From assembly GCA_964655775.1 (NCBI GenBank), contig CAZZNQ010000067.1, positions 1 through 22,088 on the forward strand: DNA of 22,088 nucleotides, written 5' to 3'. This stretch comes from CAZZNQ01 sp964655775. GTDB taxonomy: Bacteria > Planctomycetota > Brocadiia > SM23-32. Numbering within the stretch: position 1 is the stretch's first letter; the number at the start of each line of letters is the position of its first letter. The notes under the pieces were generated by a model that made no database searches, had not been told where the DNA came from, and saw only the letters and a program-made list of their open reading frames with translations. Both the position numbers and the translations under genes were made by a program. This document shows, one piece after another, positions 15,218-21,985 of the stretch.

Positions 15218-16630
15218 TCAGGCCTCCCCAAGCATCTCCTCGATTGCGGACCGCAGTTCTGCCGGATTCCCGGCGACGAACTGCTCCAATGACTGCCCGT
15301 CCCGCTGCCGGTTCCGATACGTGTCCTCAATGAGCGCACCCGCCTTCCCAACCAGGTCGGCCGGCACGCGCGGATGCAGCTCAAGCCCGAGCTTCGCCGT
15401 GCGCCCGCCCCCTCCCCCGGCCGTCAGGCGATACGCTTCGGCGCCTTCGCGCCCGCGCGCCCCAACAAGGCCGATGTCGGCAACGGCGGCGTGCGCACAG
15501 TTGTTGGGGCATCCGCTGATACCCACAGTGAGAGCGGAGTCGGCGGGCAACTCGGACCGTATCCGGTCCTCGGCCGCGCGAGAATCCGCTATCCCTCTGC
15601 TGCACCAGGTGGTGCCCGGACAGGAGACAACGGCCGGGCCGCCCACCATCCGTTCCAGCGAAGCGGGCAGCTCGGGTGGAGTTTCAGTGAAGAGGTAGAG
15701 GTCGTGCGCCAGACCCACGCGGAGCGCATCGGCCGGCTCTTCCACCAGCGACGCGAGCTTCAGCGCAACCGACGCCGGCATGTCGCCGTGTGGGAGCTGG
15801 AGACGGGTGACGTGAAGCGGCGGTCCTTCCGCCACCTGAACAGGAACCGTCGACCATCGCCCGTCGGCGATCTCCCTTTGGTGCGCCTCCTTCAGCCGGC
15901 GAGCGAACTCCTGGTCGCCCCAACGCTCCCGGATGTGGCGCAGTCTGGCCCGACGCCGATTCTCACGGTCCCCATGCTCATTGAAGAGCTTCAAGGTGGC
16001 CACCAGCAGCGGCACCACCTCCTCCGGCGGCATCGCATCGTACAGAAGCAGGCCCGTTCCGGGGCGCGCTCCGAGAGACCCGGCAACGATGGCCTGGAAA
16101 GTGGCATCGGCCCTGGCCACCAGCCCCAGGTCGTTGATCCACGGCTTGGCGCAAAGGTTGTCGCACCCGCAGAGAGAGATCTTGAACTTGCGCGGCATCG
16201 ACCGAATCCAGGGCATCTCATCCGCGGCCGCTTGAAGCGCTTCGGCAATGGGATCGGTGTCGACTGTGCCCGGGAGCAGCCCCGCATGGGGACATGCCGT
16301 GATGTTGCGCAGCGCGTCCCCGCATGCGGACAATCCCGTCAGCCCCACTTTGTCCAGTTCCCGCTGCACAAGGCCGACGTCTCCCGGCAGCACACCGTGC
16401 AGTTCCACGTCCTGGCGCGTCGTCACGTGGATCGGGTAGTGCGGCGTGTAGCGTGCCGCAATCGACGCCAGAGCGCGCCATTGCTCGCGGGTGACACGAC
16501 CCGAAGGAACACGAACCCGCTGCATGAACAGCCCTTCCTGCCGCTGGGGGTACAGACCGACCAGGCGCGCGACGCCCGGGTCGGTCGGTACCTCGCCGAC
16601 GGGAAAAACGATATCGTCTCGCGGAACCAT
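15218..16630 (-). CDS. Siroheme/[4Fe-4S] sulfite or nitrite reductase, assimilatory type
   Basis: A 470-residue one-subunit siroheme reductase catalysing the six-electron reduction of sulfite to sulfide or nitrite to ammonia. It contains two sulfite-reductase halves, each with a ferredoxin-like domain. HVTTRQDVELHGV (68-80) is the first substrate/siroheme loop. The cluster and siroheme ligands are in the C-terminal half: C337 and C343 (CPGTTWC) and C374 and C378 (CPNNC). The N-terminal half also keeps RNITACPHAG and SLCGCDNLC. Immediate linkage to cysH (15-nt gap) favours sulfite as substrate, although the family also includes ferredoxin-nitrite reductases. AGGAG stands 5 nt before the ATG. 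Length is shorter than the plant and CysI types (about 550-600), which is common in this subgroup. Confidence 0.85.
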   Translation of the reverse strand: MVPRDDIVFPVGEVPTDPGVARLVGLYPQRQEGLFMQRVRVPSGRVTREQWRALASIAARYTPHYPIHVTTRQDVELHGVLPGDVGLVQRELDKVGLTGLSACGDALRNITACPHAGLLPGTVDTDPIAEALQAAADEMPWIRSMPRKFKISLCGCDNLCAKPWINDLGLVARADATFQAIVAGSLGARPGTGLLLYDAMPPEEVVPLLVATLKLFNEHGDRENRRRARLRHIRERWGDQEFARRLKEAHQREIADGRWSTVPVQVAEGPPLHVTRLQLPHGDMPASVALKLASLVEEPADALRVGLAHDLYLFTETPPELPASLERMVGGPAVVSCPGTTWCSRGIADSRAAEDRIRSELPADSALTVGISGCPNNCAHAAVADIGLVGARGREGAEAYRLTAGGGGGRTAKLGLELHPRVPADLVGKAGALIEDTYRNRQRDGQSLEQFVAGNPAELRSAIEEMLGEA

Positions 16631-16645
16631 TCCTGCTCCTGTCTT

Positions 16646-17365
16646 TCAGCGAGAAGCGCCTACCTTGAGCGGACGCGTGTGAATGCCGCATTCGCCGCCG
16701 CACTTGCTGGTGCCGATCCAGCGTCCGGCCCGCTCGTCGCCGCCGCTCACGATATGGGTGCATGGTTCGCAACCGAGCGAGCGGTAGCCTTCTTCGTAGA
16801 GCGGATTGACGGGCACACCTCTGACGGCGAGGTACTGCCATATCTCACGCTCTTTCCATATCAGGATGGGATTCAACTTGATGAGGCCCTCGTCGCGTTC
16901 CTCCACTTCCTGGAAGTCCACCCTGGTTCGACCCTCAGTGCAGCGCAGACCGGTCACCCAGCAGGTCACGTCCATCTGCTCGATAGCGCGACGGGTCGGT
17001 TCCACCTTCAAGATATCGCAGCACCTGTCGGGCGCGAAGTCGTGAAGATTATCCGGTATCTCCGCGGTGTTCTCAAAGATCTCCAGTTCGGGGTACCGGG
17101 CAACGGTCCGGCGCATGAAGGCCTTTGTCTCCGCCGGCTTGAACCGGGTGGTGACGATAAACCCGCGCACGCTGCTGTCCACGCGCTTGATCAGGTCCCA
17201 CACCACGCAGGAGTCCTTGCCCAGGCTGTTGGCAACCACCAGGCCGTCGCCATGACGGCCTAGCGCCTGCTCGATCAACCTTAGAGACCGGTCCACCTTC
17301 TCCGCAAAGTTGAGGTTCTCAACCAGCGAGACCACGTCTTCCTGCACTGCGTCAAGAGTAGCCAT
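16646..17365 (-). CDS. cysH: Adenylylsulfate / phosphoadenylylsulfate reductase (CysH type)
   Basis: A 239-residue reductase of the ATP-pyrophosphatase fold that converts APS or PAPS to sulfite. The nucleotide loop is NSLGKDSCVVWDLI (residues 46-59, an SGGKDS variant). A CC pair (C115, C116) and a CxxC (C199, C202, GCEPC) supply the four ligands of a [4Fe-4S] cluster. This marks the bacterial APS-reductase branch rather than the cluster-free PAPS reductase of E. coli. The catalytic cysteine is C226 in the conserved KCGGECGIH tail. GGAGG lies 6 nt before the ATG. The sulfite reductase starts 15 nt downstream, and an Rrf2 regulator gene precedes it on the same strand with a 92-nt gap that contains an inverted repeat. 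Confidence 0.92.
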   Translation of the reverse strand: MATLDAVQEDVVSLVENLNFAEKVDRSLRLIEQALGRHGDGLVVANSLGKDSCVVWDLIKRVDSSVRGFIVTTRFKPAETKAFMRRTVARYPELEIFENTAEIPDNLHDFAPDRCCDILKVEPTRRAIEQMDVTCWVTGLRCTEGRTRVDFQEVEERDEGLIKLNPILIWKEREIWQYLAVRGVPVNPLYEEGYRSLGCEPCTHIVSGGDERAGRWIGTSKCGGECGIHTRPLKVGASR

Positions 17366-17396
17366 GAGGCGCCTCCATAGACAAGAGAGCAGAGTT

Positions 17397-17429
17397 TTAG
17401 TATCTCTATTGATTTACTCAAGATACTAA
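17397..17429. promoter_or_regulatory. Inverted-repeat operator candidate upstream of cysH
   Basis: TTAGTATCT (17397-17405) and AGATACTAA (17421-17429) are a perfect 9-bp inverted repeat around a 15-bp spacer, 32 nt upstream of the cysH ATG in an AT-rich patch. No U-run follows it on the cysH strand, so an operator fits better than a terminator. Its AGTATCTCTA (17399-17408) recurs as AGTATCCCTA in the rrf2 leader. Confidence 0.55.
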
Positions 17430-17457
17430 GAAAAAAGAGAACGCGACCCTCCGCGCC

Positions 17458-17907
17458 CTATATATTGTACATCCGGACGTATTCCTCACGCGCCCGGCGG
17501 TCCTCTTCCACGAGGCTCTGAAGGGTTGTGCTGTCCAGCACGTCGCTGATCGCCTGGCGCGTGCGCCGCCACAGGGGCATGAACACGCAGGAAGGCCCAA
17601 GCGGGCAATCCGCGCCCTCGCCGGGAACCGCACAGCTCACCGGACCCAGCGGACCGTCGACAAAACGGATCACCTCTCCCGCCGTTATCCGGCGCGGCTC
17701 GCGGGCCAGGAGGTAGCCGCCCTCCTTCCCACGGCGGGACTCGACAAATCCGCCTCGCTTCAGCTCGCTCAGTATCACCTCGAGGAACCGCACCGGAATC
17801 GCCTCCGCCTCGGCGACGTCGGCAATCTTCACCGGTCCGTCCCCCGGCCGGCGCGCGAGCTCGAACAGCGCCCGCAACGCATACTGGCACTTCTGCGACA
17901 GCATCAT
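17458..17907 (-). CDS. Rrf2-family transcriptional regulator with three-cysteine cluster site
   Basis: A 149-residue winged-helix regulator of the Rrf2 family (IscR, NsrR and CymR relatives). MLSQKCQYALRALFELAR is the standard first helix, followed by the recognition helix region VRFLEVILSELKRGGFVESRRGKEGGYLLAR. Three cysteines, C92, C101 and C107 (C-x8-C-x5-C in VSCAVPGEGADCPLGPSC), sit where IscR-type proteins bind an iron-sulfur cluster. The start is ATG 17907 or the adjacent ATG 17904. A consensus promoter lies directly upstream, and its leader shares a motif with the cysH upstream region, so autoregulation and control of cysH plus the sulfite reductase are likely. By its context it probably senses cysteine, sulfide or Fe-S status. 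Confidence 0.88.
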   Translation of the reverse strand: MMLSQKCQYALRALFELARRPGDGPVKIADVAEAEAIPVRFLEVILSELKRGGFVESRRGKEGGYLLAREPRRITAGEVIRFVDGPLGPVSCAVPGEGADCPLGPSCVFMPLWRRTRQAISDVLDSTTLQSLVEEDRRAREEYVRMYNI

Positions 17908-17913
17908 GACTTC

Positions 17914-17939
17914 AGTATCCCTACCAAGATAGCAGGGAT
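17914..17939. promoter_or_regulatory. Operator candidate in the rrf2 leader
   Basis: ATCCCT (17917-17922) and AGGGAT (17934-17939) form a 6-bp inverted repeat with 11-bp spacer just downstream of, and touching, the -10 element of the rrf2 promoter. It includes AGTATCCCTA (17914-17923), which matches the cysH element at 9 of 10 positions. The location suits autorepression. Confidence 0.5.
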
Positions 17940-17966
17940 TATACCCACGGACCCCGGCTTTGTCAA
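17938..17966 (-). promoter_or_regulatory. Consensus sigma70 promoter of rrf2
   Basis: On the - strand TTGACA (17961-17966) and TATAAT (17938-17943) are separated by exactly 17 nt, a perfect match to both consensus boxes. Transcription would begin near 17931, about 24 nt before the ATG. Such a strong core promoter would usually be paired with a repressor. Confidence 0.85.
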
Positions 17967-18324
17967 GGCGTTTTTCGAAGAAAGCGATGTCGGTGAATAG
18001 GGGGCCTCCCGGCGCCGTCCATCTCGTCTGGCATGGGTGGTTGCGTCGCCCGCGGCGCAAGGACGGATTCCACCGCTTCGGCAACGTTCTCGCCATAGAC
18101 CGTGCCTATCGCGCGGACGCAGTCGGGTTCCAAGCCAGGCGGTTGCAGCCCCGCTCCTCGCGTCGCGACCGGGCGTCGCGGTCCCCTACTGGCCACCTGC
18201 TGCTCTCAGGAACGCGCATTCGATTCAGGCCCGGCGGCGGGGTCCGGCCGCCCATGGGGCTCAGGCGGCGAGGCCCACGTAGCCGGTGCAGGGGATACTC
18301 GGAGGAAGACTCAGCGTTTTGCAC
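17967..18324. other. Divergent intergenic region between rrf2 and the radical SAM gene
   Basis: About 360 nt of GC-rich sequence between the rrf2 promoter and the promoter of the radical SAM leader. Short open frames occur on both strands, but none shows a ribosome-binding site or a recognisable domain. I see no RNA gene or repeat of note. Confidence 0.4.
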
Positions 18325-18354
18325 TTGAATCTGCTTCACAGTTGCGGCTATAGT
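18325..18354 (+). promoter_or_regulatory. Sigma70-type promoter of the radical SAM transcript
   Basis: TTGAAT (18325-18330) and TATAGT (18349-18354), 18 nt apart, match 4/6 and 5/6 consensus bases. The start point should be near 18361, about 220 nt before the GTG start of the gene. That implies a long leader and excludes upstream extensions of the coding frame. Confidence 0.6.
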
Positions 18355-18360
18355 CCTACA

Positions 18361-18567
18361 AAGACGATAGGAATAGTGGTTTCGTACCGTCCGCCTCGCA
18401 GAACGCGGTCCTATGGCAAGCACCCTGGTCAGGGGTTATGGGCGGTACGTGCTCGGAAACGGGCGTCGGAGGCGGTTCGGTCACAGCCGGCGATCCCACA
18501 AGAGCTCAGAAAGAACCGTATTCCCCTATCGTCCCTCATCCAAGAGAGGGCCGCGGATCTGCGGCCC
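18361..18567 (+). promoter_or_regulatory. Structured 5' leader RNA, riboswitch-like, unknown class
   Basis: The leader folds around one long helix, P1. GACGATAGG (18363-18371) pairs with CCTATCGTC (18525-18533). After a two-base bulge AATA (18372-18375) pairs with TATT (18519-18522), then GGTT (18378-18381) with AACC (18514-18517). P1 encloses P2: GTACCG plus T, C, C, G (18384-18393) with 18439-18448, 10 bp including two G-U pairs. It also encloses either a GAAA-tetraloop hairpin, GCTCG-GAAA-CGGGC (18451-18464), or an alternative helix 18461-18469 with 18487-18497. A hairpin at 18548-18567 follows next to the ribosome-binding site. P1 begins two bases after the predicted RNA start. I recognise no known riboswitch consensus. 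Pairings were worked out by eye. Confidence 0.6.
18548..18567 (+). promoter_or_regulatory. Hairpin immediately upstream of the radical SAM ribosome-binding site
   Basis: GGGCCGC (18548-18554) pairs perfectly with GCGGCCC (18561-18567) around the six-base loop GGATCT. The ribosome-binding site GGGAGG (18569-18574) starts two bases after the stem. There is no U-run, so it is more likely a translational control element than a terminator. Confidence 0.5.
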
Positions 18568-18582
18568 CGGGAGGCGAGAGCC

Positions 18583-20148
18583 GTGAACCGAAGCCTGTGT
18601 AACTCATGTCAGGCGCTTGTGCCCGTACGCCGCATGGAGCGCGACGGGAGAATCTACCTCACAAAGGACTGCCCCGACTGCGGAGTGTCGGAGACGCTGA
18701 TATCGTCCGATTCGGCGCGCTACCATCGCAAACGGGACCTGGACGAAGGCTACGACTACCGTAGCTGCGGTCTCGACTGCCCGGACTGCAAGCACGACCG
18801 GCCGCCGCGGTTCGCCTTCGTGGATGTGACCAACCGCTGCAACATGAACTGCCCGATCTGCGTGGACAACGTGCCGGGGCTGGGCTTCGAGTTCGACCCG
18901 CCCCTGGAGTACTTTGACAACCTATTCGAGCGCCTCTCCAGGCACGAGCCTCGCCCCACCATCGCCCTCTTCGGCGGCGAACCCACGGTGCGGGAGGATC
19001 TTCTGGACATCATCGAGCTCTCGAAAGCCCACGGGTTCCGCACCCGCGTGTTGACCAACGGGCTCAAGCTGGCGGACGAGGAATACTGCCGCAGGCTGGT
19101 GGAAACCCGCGTCACGATTCTGGTGGCCTACGACGGCGCCAACCCCGACACGTACCGCCGCCTCCGGGGCAATCCACGCGTGGTTGAGGCAAAACAGAAG
19201 GCCATCGACAACCTCGGCAAGCTCCTGAGGCCCGGTCGCCGCAAGGTGATCCTTATCATGTGCGTCGCCAAAGGCATGAACGATTCCGAGGTTGCGGAAT
19301 ACCTGCGGTTCTGTCACGAGCGCAGGGACTTCCTCAGCGGCGTGCACTTCATGCCGCTCGCACATACGTGGGACAAGGCGCGATTCGACTTCGAGCCGGA
19401 CAGGATCACCACCGAGGATATTGAGGCGACGGTAGGCGCCGCTTTTCCCGGTGAAGCCGTGGAGTTCATCCCGGCCGGGTTTGCATCCGAGTTCACCATG
19501 CTCACCCGCTACGTGGGCGCGGGCGCGCTGCCGTTCTTCGGTGCCCACCCCAACTGCGAGAGCATCTATCTTCTCGTGTCCAACGGCGAGCGCTACGTGC
19601 CGGTGGAACACTTCCTGAACGTTCCGTTGTCCGAATTCGGCAGGTCGCTGCGGGCCGTGGAGAAGCGCCTGGTCGCGCGGGAGAAGGCCTGGGGGACCAG
19701 CCTGTTCGGACGCCGCCTGTCTCGTTTGCACCTGAAGAACGTAGCGCTGCGGACGCTGGGAATCGCCGGGCTGCTGAGAACGGTGTTCCGCCACCTCAGG
19801 TTAGGGCGCCTCTTCAAGGGCCGAGGCCCGGTGAAAGCGCTGCACGCGCTCGGGCTGGCGGGCGCTCTCCTGCTGCACCGCAAGAGCAGCAATGCCTTGC
19901 GCCGCCACACGAACATGCAGGAGGTGCTTCAGCTCGTTGTGCTGCCGTTCGAGGACAACAACACGCTGGAGACGGAGCGGATGGAGCGCTGCCCAAGCGC
20001 CCACGCCTACTACGACCCGAATGCGGACCGGGTCCGCTACGTGCCGATCTGTGCGTGGAGGCTCCACAACGATTCGGTCATGCGAGAAATCGGGAGCTAT
20101 TACTCGGCGATGCCGGTCAAAGAGAAAGCCGGGCAGCCAGTGGCCTAG
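18583..20148 (+). CDS. Radical SAM enzyme of the Tes / membrane-spanning-lipid-synthase type
   Basis: A 521-residue radical SAM enzyme. A rubredoxin-like zinc site opens the protein (C6, C9, C30, C33 in LCNSC and CPDCG). An auxiliary-cluster block CGLDCPDCKH follows (C62, C66, C69), then the radical SAM motif RCNMNCPIC (C86, C90, C93) and FGGEPT (130-135). The C-terminus has NCESIYLLVSNGERYVPVEHFLNV and RCPSAHAYYDP..RVRYVPICAW. This order of modules is that of tetraether synthase (Tes, MJ0619 type) and related bacterial enzymes, which join lipid tails or act on other unactivated carbons. GTG 18583 is chosen for its ribosome-binding site GGGAGG and because the first cysteine pair follows at once. 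The substrate is not known; lipid-tail coupling is an inference from family resemblance. Confidence 0.75.
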   Translation: MNRSLCNSCQALVPVRRMERDGRIYLTKDCPDCGVSETLISSDSARYHRKRDLDEGYDYRSCGLDCPDCKHDRPPRFAFVDVTNRCNMNCPICVDNVPGLGFEFDPPLEYFDNLFERLSRHEPRPTIALFGGEPTVREDLLDIIELSKAHGFRTRVLTNGLKLADEEYCRRLVETRVTILVAYDGANPDTYRRLRGNPRVVEAKQKAIDNLGKLLRPGRRKVILIMCVAKGMNDSEVAEYLRFCHERRDFLSGVHFMPLAHTWDKARFDFEPDRITTEDIEATVGAAFPGEAVEFIPAGFASEFTMLTRYVGAGALPFFGAHPNCESIYLLVSNGERYVPVEHFLNVPLSEFGRSLRAVEKRLVAREKAWGTSLFGRRLSRLHLKNVALRTLGIAGLLRTVFRHLRLGRLFKGRGPVKALHALGLAGALLLHRKSSNALRRHTNMQEVLQLVVLPFEDNNTLETERMERCPSAHAYYDPNADRVRYVPICAWRLHNDSVMREIGSYYSAMPVKEKAGQPVA

Positions 20149-20469
20149 CGCGTCCTTAGTGTGGGCCTTAAGCATCCGTCCTGCTGCGAAGCACTGTCCC
20201 TTGCCACGGAAGGCCATGATAGCCGCAAAACGGTATGCAGGCTGCGGGAGCCGATAGCCACCATCTCCCTCAGGATGTCCGGGCATGCCGTGCGCCCCTC
20301 TTGCCGCCGATCGCGCGCATCCAGCGCCATCCGCTGGGCCGGTGGCGAACTAGGCGCCCTCGTGGTAATCTGGATTCCTATCGGTGCGGATCTGGTCGGT
20401 TGCTTTGGCCGCTTCCTCGCCGGTGCCAACGAAATCCAGTGGACGTTGATTGCCGAAAGGCGCCCTGTG
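20149..20469. other. Intergenic region between the radical SAM and sulfatase genes
   Basis: This 321-nt stretch shows no supported gene. TAATCT near 20366 preceded by TGG resembles an extended -10, but it has no matching -35. The sulfatase may be cotranscribed with the radical SAM gene or have its own promoter here; the sequence does not decide. Confidence 0.3.
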
Positions 20470-21873
20470 ATGGCAGCGAGACCGAACGTCGTCTTCGCTT
20501 TCGCCGATCAATGGCGAGCCCAGGCCGTGGGCTACGCCGGGAACGGCGACGTACGGACGCCGAACATCGACGCACTTGCCGAACGCAGCATCAACCTGCG
20601 GAACGCCGTCTCCGGCTGTCCTGTCTGCTCGCCGTACCGGGCCAGCCTGCTCACGGGCCGGTACCCCCTCACTCACGGCGTCTTCACCAACGACGTGCAC
20701 CTTGGCAACGCCGCCGTGTCGATCGCCCAGGCATATGCGCAGGCGGGATACGACACCGCCTACATCGGCAAGTGGCACGTGGACGGGCAGGGACGCGCGG
20801 GCTGGATCCCACCCGACCGCAGGCAGGGCTTCGATTACTGGAAGGTGCTGGAATGCACCCACGACTACGCCCACTCCCGCTACTACGCCGGCGATTCGCC
20901 CGAGCTTCGCACTTGGGAAGGCTATGACGCCATAGCCCAGACACGCGACGCCCAGCAGTACATCCGCAACCATGCCACAACAGAGCAACCTTTCCTCCTC
21001 TTCCTGTCGTGGGGCCCGCCCCACGCGCCCTACCGCGGCATTCCGGAGCGCTACCGGTCGCTCTACTCGCCGAACGATCTCGCTGTGCGGCCGAACGTGC
21101 CCGCCGAAATGCATCGGGCCGTGCGCGAGGAACTGGCGCTCTACTACGCGCACTGCTCGGCCCTGGACGACTGCGTCGGCGACCTGATCGCGACCATCGA
21201 CGACTGCGGCATCGCCGACGACACGATCCTGGTGTTCACGTCCGACCACGGCGACATGCTCGGTTCTCACGGACAGCACAAGAAGCAGCGATTCTGGGAG
21301 GAGTCGGTCCGGGTGCCGTTCCTGGTCCGGTGGCCGGAACTCGGAGAGCGGACACTGGATCAACAGATCGACGCGCCCGACATCATGCCGACGCTGCTCG
21401 GGCTGTGCGGAATCCCGGTCCCGGACACGGCGGAGGGCCGCGATCTGGCGCCATTGCTCCGGGGGGAGGACGTCGAAGTCGATGATACCGTACTGCTGAT
21501 GTGCGCGAGCCCTTTCGGACAGTGGACGCGCGCCCGAGGTGGCCGCGAGTTCCGCGGCGTGCGCACCGAACATCACACCTACGTCCGCACGCTGGACGGA
21601 CCATGGCACCTGTTCGACAATCTGGCCGACCCGTACCAGATGGACGACCTGTGCGGTCGGGCGGAGCACGCCGGCCTGCAGGCCGAGATGGAGGCCCGCC
21701 TCGACCGCATGCTGACGCGCACCGGTGATTCGTTCCCGTCCGGGGACGAACTGCTCGCGCGTTGGGGCTACCTGGTGGACAGGACGCGCACGACGCCCAC
21801 CGATCCGTTCCAGGAGGACACGGATTGGTCCAGGTTCAGGCCGGTCCAGCACTGGATCGAGGAAGAACGCTGA
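20470..21873 (+). CDS. Sulfatase, formylglycine-dependent type I
   Basis: A 467-residue hydrolase of sulfate esters of the alkaline-phosphatase superfamily (S1 sulfatases). RPNVVFAFADQWRA provides the first metal-binding Asp (D13). C53-S-P-Y-R57 is the CxPxR motif whose cysteine is converted to formylglycine. YIGKWH gives K101 and H103, and SDHGDMLGSHG gives the metal-binding D259 and H260. The C-terminus (WHLFDNLADPYQMDDL) is typical of the group. ATG 20470 fits the family start, with GAAAGG about 9 nt upstream. No signal peptide is visible, unlike most planctomycete sulfatases, so it may act in the cytoplasm. The substrate is unknown: a sulfated sugar, choline sulfate or another ester. No maturase gene is identified in the window. 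Confidence 0.92.
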   Translation: MAARPNVVFAFADQWRAQAVGYAGNGDVRTPNIDALAERSINLRNAVSGCPVCSPYRASLLTGRYPLTHGVFTNDVHLGNAAVSIAQAYAQAGYDTAYIGKWHVDGQGRAGWIPPDRRQGFDYWKVLECTHDYAHSRYYAGDSPELRTWEGYDAIAQTRDAQQYIRNHATTEQPFLLFLSWGPPHAPYRGIPERYRSLYSPNDLAVRPNVPAEMHRAVREELALYYAHCSALDDCVGDLIATIDDCGIADDTILVFTSDHGDMLGSHGQHKKQRFWEESVRVPFLVRWPELGERTLDQQIDAPDIMPTLLGLCGIPVPDTAEGRDLAPLLRGEDVEVDDTVLLMCASPFGQWTRARGGREFRGVRTEHHTYVRTLDGPWHLFDNLADPYQMDDLCGRAEHAGLQAEMEARLDRMLTRTGDSFPSGDELLARWGYLVDRTRTTPTDPFQEDTDWSRFRPVQHWIEEER

Positions 21874-21887
21874 GGGCACGCCTAGTG

Positions 21888-21914
21888 CCGGGATGGCTTT
21901 TTGCTGCATTCCGG
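21888..21914 (+). terminator. Weak terminator-like hairpin after the sulfatase gene
   Basis: CCGGGATG (21888-21895) pairs with CATTCCGG (21907-21914), 8 bp including one G-U pair, around an 11-nt loop, 14 nt after the stop codon. There is no T-run after the stem, so termination would not be classically intrinsic. Confidence 0.3.
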
Positions 21915-21985
21915 GCCGTCTGCTGGCTTCGGCGCGTTGGGCGCGTTACGATTTAAGAGGACGAACATTAGTCTTCGCCGGTTCT

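Noticed and set aside
17963..18196. A 77-codon - strand frame upstream of rrf2.
   Set aside because: No domain recognised, no ribosome-binding site seen, and its 3' end runs into the -35 box of the rrf2 promoter.
18413..18586. A 57-codon leader frame whose TGA overlaps the GTG start of the radical SAM gene (GTGA).
   Set aside because: It has no ribosome-binding site, is strongly arginine-rich as in chance GC-rich frames, and lies within the structured leader. The GTGA overlap is suggestive, so it is recorded here, but coding is not supported.
18583..20148. The radical SAM enzyme as an anaerobic sulfatase maturase for the adjacent sulfatase.
   Set aside because: The maturase SPASM cysteine pattern is absent. 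The zinc-ribbon, CGLDCPDC block and C-terminal motifs fit the Tes type instead.
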